From assembly GCA_024399575.1 (NCBI GenBank), contig JAKSNT010000009.1, positions 1-44,987 of the forward strand: a DNA stretch of 44,987 nucleotides, read 5' to 3'. Under the pieces are notes generated by a model. It worked only from the letters and a program-made list of their open reading frames with translations, was not told where the DNA came from and did no database searches. The position numbers and the translations under genes are program-made. How positions within the stretch are numbered: position 1 is the first letter of the stretch; every line of letters begins with the position of its first letter. This stretch comes from Paludibacteraceae bacterium (GTDB taxonomy: Bacteria; Bacteroidota; Bacteroidia; Bacteroidales; Paludibacteraceae). Below are positions 39,898 to 44,987 of the stretch, piece by piece.

Positions 39898-41274
39898 CTA
39901 TGATTTCTCAAACAGCGATTTCAGTTGCCGGTCGAAATCAGACATTATCTCGCGGTCCTGGATGACACGGAACTTTTCATATTCGGTCAACGCCTTCTCT
40001 TCTGCCTGCTGATGCGTGACTCTTCCTGCGTCCGGAAGCATCTCATAGTCGGACATCTGAATATATTTCTGAAGGTAGTCGAGCCAGTCCTGCATAGTCA
40101 TTATCACATGCTTCTTTGCCCTGAGTTCCGCAAACTCCAGAAAAGCGTTGCTCAACAGATTCAGAGAATCCACCTCTTTCTCGCTCAAGTAGTTCTTGGC
40201 GATGGTCACATCCGATCTGACAACCCTTCCATCGGGTGCATTCTTCCACGTTGTGAGTCCCATGTGAGGGCGCTGCGCATCAGCACGCTCATATACGATT
40301 TCTGCTGCCGTTTTATGTGAGACGGCATAATGCATCGTGTTCTGCACAATCTTGAAAAAGGTCCGCGTCACTTCCGAATCCTTGTCATAATCGGCACTGC
40401 ACTCGCTGTATATATCCGTAATCTTCTGATAATAACGCCGTTCCGACAAACGTATCTCGCGGATGCGGTCAAGCAGGTCATCAAAGTAATCCGCTCCGAA
40501 AACGTTCTGCCCTTTCAGACGCTCATCATCAAGTACGAACCCCTTTGTAAGGAACTCTTTCAGCACATTCGTTGCCCAGATACGGAACTGAGTCGCCTCA
40601 TAGCTGTTCACGCGATAGCCCACGGCTATCACAACATCGAGGTTGTACATTGCCTCATCCGACCATTTTTCCGAACCATACAAATATTTTTTGTATCCAT
40701 CGGACAAATGGATTTCACCGCTGTCATTTATCTGCTGCAGATGATAACTGATGTCCTGCTGAGTCACCCCGAACAGCTCAGCCATCCTCTGTTGCGACAG
40801 CCAGAACGTATCGGTATCGAAGATGACCTGCACCTGCGCTTTCCCCTTTGCACCCTTATACAGCATAATGGTCGATTCCATACTTTTGGCCATCACCTCT
40901 GGGGTCATGGTTGCCGCAAAATACTCACGTGCAGCCTTTACCATCACTTTCTTCCCGTCCGCGTTCATAGCCACAGACGTACAGGCGGCACGCGAGAGCA
41001 TAACACTCGTCACTTCCCTCACGGCTCCGCTGCCAAGCTCTGCCATTTCGCTGATTTCGCGGAAATGCTCTGCAATGGTATAGCCCTTCTGCGTTGTCCA
41101 CGCCATAGCCTTCTCCATCACCCGCTCAAAGTTCCAGTACTTGCCATACCCCATCACACGGGCCAGCTTCCGGGAATTCCACCACTCTCGCCCCTCAGCA
41201 TCCACCTCACGAAGCTGTTCGAACGGAGATTTCAATTCAGGTACGTTGTCTGTTGGATTGTTCATAAAACTCAT
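39898..41274 (-). CDS. DinD-RhuM fusion protein
   Basis: 458 residues with two recognisable parts. Residues about 18-125 resemble DinD/BRO-N proteins (FEQLREVDAEGREWWNSRKL, then ARVMGYGKYWNFERVMEKA and LGSGAVREVTSVMLSRAAC). From about 150 it is a virulence RhuM protein: helix-turn-helix WLSQQRMAELFGVTQQDISY (158-177), YNLDVVIAVGYRVNSYEATQ (about 210-229), FRIWATNVLKEFLTKGFVLDDERLK, and the long C-terminal helical domain. DinD is a DNA-damage-induced protein; RhuM genes are frequent beside restriction systems, with unknown action. It starts five bases after the methyltransferase gene, inside the restriction operon. Confidence 0.75.
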   Translation of the reverse strand: MSFMNNPTDNVPELKSPFEQLREVDAEGREWWNSRKLARVMGYGKYWNFERVMEKAMAWTTQKGYTIAEHFREISEMAELGSGAVREVTSVMLSRAACTSVAMNADGKKVMVKAAREYFAATMTPEVMAKSMESTIMLYKGAKGKAQVQVIFDTDTFWLSQQRMAELFGVTQQDISYHLQQINDSGEIHLSDGYKKYLYGSEKWSDEAMYNLDVVIAVGYRVNSYEATQFRIWATNVLKEFLTKGFVLDDERLKGQNVFGADYFDDLLDRIREIRLSERRYYQKITDIYSECSADYDKDSEVTRTFFKIVQNTMHYAVSHKTAAEIVYERADAQRPHMGLTTWKNAPDGRVVRSDVTIAKNYLSEKEVDSLNLLSNAFLEFAELRAKKHVIMTMQDWLDYLQKYIQMSDYEMLPDAGRVTHQQAEEKALTEYEKFRVIQDREIMSDFDRQLKSLFEKS

Positions 41275-41279
41275 ATCTT

Positions 41280-43109
41280 TTATTGTCGTCCTATGACTTT
41301 ACTAATCGTTGTATCCGTGAATGTTCTCCAGATTTCGAGTGTCACCTTCTTGTAGTCATCGAAGAGTTGACCGACACGTTCTATCTCGAACACAAGTCGG
41401 AGGTCGTTCTTGTCTTCTCCCACCTGTCCTTCCTTGCGATAGCCAAGGCGAGCAATCTTGATATAGTAGAGATCGCGGATGCCCTTGCCTGAGAGGTACG
41501 GCATGAAATAGTAGAGTTTATTGAGAGCAACGGTCGTAGGGAATTTCTTGCCTGTATAATAAATCTTGGCAGTGCCATCAAGATACTGCTCCCAATTGTC
41601 CTTCTTGACATTGCAGATGAGTAGGTTCCTGGTCAAGTCAATAGGAAACGGATAACGTGTTCGAGACGTGCCATACTGAATTTCAGTACTTTCGTGAAGC
41701 ATACTATTCTGGGTAATTGGCTTAAGTTCGTACTGATCGTAAAGGTCGAATAAGTTGAGTTGTACGCAGACAGCTTCAACCTTTGATGTCTGTGTCTTGT
41801 TATCCTTTACAACTACCAACTGAGATTGCTTGCGCAAAATTTCTCGAACAGCAGGCGCACAATCTTGTGTCTTGGTGGGGAACTCCCTTTGAATATCATT
41901 GAAAAGACGAACCAGCGAGCGTCCGATTGCCCACGCAAGATTCACGGGAACAGCATTACCAATCTGCTTGTACTTCTCACTCATCGTTCCTTGAAATTTC
42001 CAATAATCGGGGAAGGTTTGGATGCGTGCGTATTCACGAACAGTGAGAGGTCGCGTTTCAAGAGGATGGCAACGTTCTGTCTGCTTTTGTGCTGGGGCAC
42101 AAGTGAGGGTGAGAGATGGTTCGTCAAGCGACAATCGGCGAGCCATGCCTGTCTTGCCACCGCCAAGTTCCCAACTGCCGCCCATGTATTCACGCGCTAT
42201 ATCTTTGGGAAGGTCACGCCAGTCGCCTCCTTGAGGAACCAATTCCAGCACGCGCATTTTTTTCTCAGGGTATTTTACGCCTTCTGATTTGGGAACGTCC
42301 TTGTCAAATATGACACTCTTGTAGAGAGCATCGCGAAGGGTAAGTACACACCCATAGGGTGAAGGCCAATGAAACTGCACTTTTTCGGCAATATCATTGC
42401 GAATAGCAATCAGTATAAGACGTTCACGCTTCTGGGGTACTTGATACATAATCGCTTTCAGTACGCGAGGCTCAACGAGCGTGTAACCGAGTTCTCTAAT
42501 GACGTTGCAGATAGTATCAAAGGTTTTCCCGTCTTCGTGAGAAGTCAACCCCTTAACGTTTTCACCCATAAACACTTTCGGGCGAATCTCTGTCACTGCA
42601 CGAGCCAGTTCGAAGAACAATGTGCCACGAGTATCATTGAATCCCCCCTGCTTACCAGCGTACGAGAACGCCTGACAAGGAAAACCACCCGAGAGAAAGT
42701 CAACCCTATCGCGAAGAGGAGTAAAGTCAATGTGTCGAACATCGCCCTCAATAACATTCCAATCAGGGCGGTTTGTGCGAAGTGTCTTACATGCGGAAGT
42801 GTCAAACTCGTTAAGGAGAACGTGATGGAAACCTGCTAGTGATATGCCTAGTGCCAAACCTCCACCACCAGCAAAGAGCTCAACAGAGGTATACTGGCGA
42901 AGCGGTTGGACATGAAATTCCTCGTTCCATTTACCATTAATCATCTCATTGACTTCGGGGATTTCTGTCAGTTCCTCCATGTCAAAGCCTCTCACACCAT
43001 TGACAACATGAGATGGGTACACTCCACTCTCTGCCCATTTCTGAGCCGTTGAGTTTGAAGTGCCCATCAATGCTGCAAAGTTATTTTCCGAAATAAATTT
43101 CATTATCAT
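41280..43109 (-). CDS. Type II DNA cytosine-5 methyltransferase
   Basis: 609 residues. Residues 1-60 look like a helix-turn-helix (ALMGTSNSTAQKWAESGVYP). The m5C motifs follow in order: I ELFAGGGGLALGI (77-89), IV GGFPCQAFS with catalytic Cys145, VI ENVKGL (183-188), VIII QKRERL, then REYARIQTFPDYW and X QIGNAVPVNLA. A C-terminal extension of about 200 residues may carry target recognition or another role. It overlaps the restriction gene by four bases (ATGA), the classic type II arrangement, protecting host DNA from its nuclease. The N-terminal helix-turn-helix may autoregulate the operon (inference). Confidence 0.93.
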   Translation of the reverse strand: MIMKFISENNFAALMGTSNSTAQKWAESGVYPSHVVNGVRGFDMEELTEIPEVNEMINGKWNEEFHVQPLRQYTSVELFAGGGGLALGISLAGFHHVLLNEFDTSACKTLRTNRPDWNVIEGDVRHIDFTPLRDRVDFLSGGFPCQAFSYAGKQGGFNDTRGTLFFELARAVTEIRPKVFMGENVKGLTSHEDGKTFDTICNVIRELGYTLVEPRVLKAIMYQVPQKRERLILIAIRNDIAEKVQFHWPSPYGCVLTLRDALYKSVIFDKDVPKSEGVKYPEKKMRVLELVPQGGDWRDLPKDIAREYMGGSWELGGGKTGMARRLSLDEPSLTLTCAPAQKQTERCHPLETRPLTVREYARIQTFPDYWKFQGTMSEKYKQIGNAVPVNLAWAIGRSLVRLFNDIQREFPTKTQDCAPAVREILRKQSQLVVVKDNKTQTSKVEAVCVQLNLFDLYDQYELKPITQNSMLHESTEIQYGTSRTRYPFPIDLTRNLLICNVKKDNWEQYLDGTAKIYYTGKKFPTTVALNKLYYFMPYLSGKGIRDLYYIKIARLGYRKEGQVGEDKNDLRLVFEIERVGQLFDDYKKVTLEIWRTFTDTTISKVIGRQ

Positions 43110-43831
43110 AAACCACCTTTATCAATAATCTCTTGTGCAATCTCGTCAACCTTTTGAAGAATGAGGGAACTTCCATCAATGCCATCTTCCTCTACAACCT
43201 CTCCGAAAGCCTTAGCCAAGTGATTATAGAACTCTTTATCACCGGTCAATCTTTCCCAGAAATCAGCACCGCACAACACGGGATAATGAGCATCAATAGT
43301 TTTGTAGTTGGCTGACAGGTTATCACGCTCGCCATACAGAACCCCAACAATCAAATCATCAAACTGCAAGCCCATTCTGTCAAGTCTTGACTTGTTCATC
43401 AAATACTTGAAATGACCGAGAATGGTTGCAATGTCTTCTTTGTTGATGGTTTTTGGGCCTGCCTTACATTGACAATACTTGCGTCTTCCATCAATGGCAT
43501 CAATAAATTCAATGTCAATACCTTCAATTCCCGATGCTCCTCCTGTAATTTCTTCAAGACTTGAAATAAACACCTGAATATTCTGTCCAAAACTTGTATT
43601 TAAGCTGGTACCAAGGATGCGTGGGTAAACAAGAGCCTTTGCAAGCGAACGTGGCTCCGTATCACCACAAAGGAATGCAGCAAGATAATTGATGAGAAAC
43701 GGATTAATGTCGAATGACGAAAGTTTCAATTTCTGGAGATTCTTCAAATGATTGGGTATGATGGTTGTGCGGAAATACTCCTTACCACTCTCGATGATAG
43801 CTTGTTTTTGTTGATCTGTCATATGTTTCAT
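43106..43831 (-). CDS. Eco47II/PmeII family type II restriction endonuclease
   Basis: 241 residues matching the Eco47II/PmeII restriction family. The core has GIDIEFIDAIDGRRKYCQCK (about 104-123), an Asp-x(n)-CxCK form of the PD-(D/E)XK nuclease site with Asp106 and Lys123, then AGPKTINKEDI. Eco47II cuts GGWCC; the specificity here is unproven. It begins at ATG 43831 (an ATG at 43822 is also possible). The methyltransferase gene follows with a four-base overlap. It lies 80 bases after a truncated RhuM gene on the same strand. Confidence 0.85.
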   Translation of the reverse strand: MKHMTDQQKQAIIESGKEYFRTTIIPNHLKNLQKLKLSSFDINPFLINYLAAFLCGDTEPRSLAKALVYPRILGTSLNTSFGQNIQVFISSLEEITGGASGIEGIDIEFIDAIDGRRKYCQCKAGPKTINKEDIATILGHFKYLMNKSRLDRMGLQFDDLIVGVLYGERDNLSANYKTIDAHYPVLCGADFWERLTGDKEFYNHLAKAFGEVVEEDGIDGSSLILQKVDEIAQEIIDKGGL

Positions 43832-43910
43832 TGAATTATAGTTTGTTACAAAATCTTATTCCTTCTTGCTCTTATCTTACGAAGTTGCTTAAAAAACGTA
43901 TTAATGTCAA

Positions 43911-44285
43911 TCATAAGCTGCCCACCTTCATGACATTTATAGTATGAATTCCTGATAGAACAGTTTTCGATACACAATAACCCGCAGCAATAATGGCATC
44001 AAGATTATAGAATGTAGGCTCACGGTTCACGTTGCGGGAACCTTCAAGTTGAACTACCGAAATTTTCTCGGTAGTTGCCGTCTCCTGCAACTCGCCTTCT
44101 GCAAAAATATTTTTCAGATGCACGCCAATATTGTCACTGGAGCAACCGAAAAGCTCTCCCATCGCAGCCTGAGTAGCCCAGATGGTCTCATCCTTATACA
44201 CCACCTGCACACCATCCTCCTTGTTCGCTGCCACAAAGGTCAGGAACTCCGCAGTGCTGTTTCGTATTTCAACATTTTTTGCCAT
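43911..44285 (-). pseudogene. Truncated RhuM-like protein
   Basis: 124 residues starting MAKNVEIRNSTAEFLTFVAA. The N-terminus matches RhuM (DETIWATQAAMGELFGCSSD, then NIGVHLKNIFAEGEL and FYNLDAIIAAGYCV), but after GYCV the sequence stops resembling the family and ends within 20 residues. Normal RhuM proteins run about 200-300 residues further. The stop overlaps the start of a 22-codon ORF (MIDINTFFKQLRKIRARRNK). It may still be translated as a short DNA-binding protein. Promoter at 44349-44342. Confidence 0.65.
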
Positions 44286-44341
44286 TATTTCCTATTCATT
44301 TATCGTCCTGCGCTTGCTGACAATACCCCTAAATTAACTTG

Positions 44342-44349
44342 CAAAGGTA
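44342..44349 (-). promoter_or_regulatory. -7 promoter box for the defence operon
   Basis: The minus strand reads TACCTTTG, then CAAG, matching TAnnTTTG. The first ORF, the truncated RhuM, begins 57 bases downstream, and the restriction genes follow on the same strand. Confidence 0.65.
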
Positions 44350-44705
44350 CGGTTTTTTTCTGACTTGGACGGAGATTTTTGCATAAAAATTTGCAGATGT
44401 CGTGATTTTTATTAAGAGCCCCCAATTACACCCTTATTCAGCCTTTCTTCTTAGAGCCGTTAGAACAATCGTTAGAGTCGTTAGAGCAAAAGCGGCAAAT
44501 TCATTAGAGTCGTTATAAACTGATTGATTTTCCGTTAGTTATATACCTCTCAACCCAAATAATCACTGTAATTTTGCACCAGATTTCCAACGGGAGCGTA
44601 GGGATGGCGGCTGAGGACGGGACTTGTCCCCTACCAATTTCCAACCAAGGCAGCCAGTTTCGCAAGGGAATCAAAAGTGATTATTAACAATAAAAATGTA
44701 AGCTT
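44350..44705. other. Non-coding region with CGTTAGA words and a plus-strand promoter
   Basis: No gene is seen. CGTTAGA or close variants repeat at about 44458-44515 (GCCGTTAGAACAATCGTTAG, then AGTCGTTAGAGC and further copies). A plus-strand -7 box TAATTTTG lies at 44569-44576, pointing toward the small ORF at 44706. GGACGGGACTTGTCCCC near 44617 contains a short inverted repeat (GGGACttGTCCC). Confidence 0.5.
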
Positions 44706-44819
44706 ATGGCAATACATAGTAAAATCATCAACAAGGTACTGGTTTCCAGCCAGGACAGTCAGATGTGCCTAGAGGGCAGTATCTTCCCACCGTCGCCCCA
44801 AAGCGACCTTATCCTGTAG
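44706..44819 (+). CDS. 37-residue ORF, unknown
   Basis: ATG 44706 to TAG 44819, starting MAIHSKIINKVLVSSQDSQM. It is about 130 bases downstream of a -7 box. It overlaps by 11 bases the 3' end of a gene on the other strand. It may be a broken N-terminus. No family recognised; weak call. Confidence 0.3.
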   Translation: MAIHSKIINKVLVSSQDSQMCLEGSIFPPSPQSDLIL

Positions 44820-44987
44820 CACCGAAGTATGTTCCTCCCTTTCCATCACCATGCAGGTTTATGTGGGAGTGCTCCAATATGTTTTCATAGAGCCGGTGTG
44901 TGGCAAAGAACTGGGGGTAGCGACAGACGATTTTCCGTTCACTCTTTGAGTTGTCGGGAAAGAACACGAAGTCCTTCATCACGCTCA
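44809..44987 (-). CDS. C-terminus of an unrecognised protein (5' end outside window)
   Basis: Open on the minus strand from the window edge to a TAA at 44811-44809, 58 residues: MKDFVFFPDNSKSERKIVCR, then YPQFFATHRLYENI and HGDGKGGTYFGATG at the end. Aromatic- and basic-rich; no motif known to me. Real coding is likely but not proven because only the end is seen. Confidence 0.4.
   Translation of the reverse strand, partial: SVMKDFVFFPDNSKSERKIVCRYPQFFATHRLYENILEHSHINLHGDGKGGTYFGATG

Noticed and set aside
40330-41355. 341-codon plus-strand ORF over the DinD-RhuM gene
   Set aside because: His/Leu-rich antisense reading of a gene with recognisable domains on the other strand.
1-44987. CRISPR arrays, tRNA or rRNA genes, insertion sequences
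   Set aside because: I looked for regularly spaced repeats, tRNA-like folds and transposase motifs and saw none that I could support by eye.

Overview
The window looks like the chromosome of an anaerobic Bacteroidales bacterium, probably in or near the Prevotella/Muribaculum/Bacteroides group. Three things support this. The promoters have the Bacteroidetes -7 box TAnnTTTG, at about ten places, sometimes with TTTG about 20 bases upstream. Shine-Dalgarno sequences are generally absent. The gene content is typical of the phylum: CdaA, class II fructose-bisphosphate aldolase, a GldG-type protein, a SIMPL protein, an HU-HIG protein, U32 peptidase, DUF4369-TlpA lipoprotein and Listeria-Bacteroides repeat surface proteins. 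The species call is inference. I saw no rRNA, tRNA, CRISPR array or intact transposase.

Layout. 1-3257 (minus) is the N-terminal 1,085 codons of a large secreted repeat protein, with a 28-base perfect palindrome in its leader. 3258-4719 is a gene graveyard: a Fic C-terminus and an AlbA/HATPase-type C-terminus butted end to end, several hairpins, and one copy of a dispersed 34-base element. 4720-6669 (minus) is a small operon: acidic micro-ORF, cdaA (c-di-AMP synthase), PAS protein, VUT transporter. 6794-10591 (plus) holds dsbD, then grpE-dnaJ behind a sigma-54-like sequence. 10603-16631 (plus) is a tight run of a membrane protein, U32 peptidase, HydG, UbiA prenyltransferase, radical SAM protein and TlpA lipoprotein. 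The last four overlap each other by 1-4 bases. 16632-17721 (minus) is xseB and an EamA transporter. 17980-25656 (minus) is a housekeeping operon: rnr, SIMPL, dtd, deoC, vanZ-like, dprA, Ig-like lipoprotein.

25828-34102 (plus) is a long envelope operon: a PgpH-type HD phosphodiesterase, GldG, membrane protein, FKBP lipoprotein, a TPM protein with a zinc-ribbon tail, a second protein made only of that tail, LemA, and a beta-barrel protein. It is followed by fba (34183-35181) with its own promoter and terminator. The second copy of the dispersed element, here a near-perfect palindrome, lies between fba and a small membrane protein. Next come an HU-HIG protein with an InlB-like repeat (35715-36533) and 0.8 kb of repeat-rich non-coding DNA.

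37297-44285 (minus) is a defence island. In transcription order it has a truncated RhuM gene, an Eco47II/PmeII-type restriction enzyme, its cytosine-5 methyltransferase, a DinD-RhuM fusion, two small overlapping ORFs, a frameshifted lipoprotein/SH3-like gene, a putative restriction endonuclease-like protein and a second RhuM remnant. The right end has a 37-codon ORF converging on the 3' end of an unrecognised gene.

The most unusual items are the HydG-UbiA-radical SAM-TlpA run, which has no HydE, HydF or hydrogenase nearby, and the DinD-RhuM fusion embedded in a type II restriction-modification operon. The 34-base dispersed element and the paired TPM/zinc-ribbon genes come next. c-di-AMP synthesis and probable degradation genes lie about 19 kb apart.
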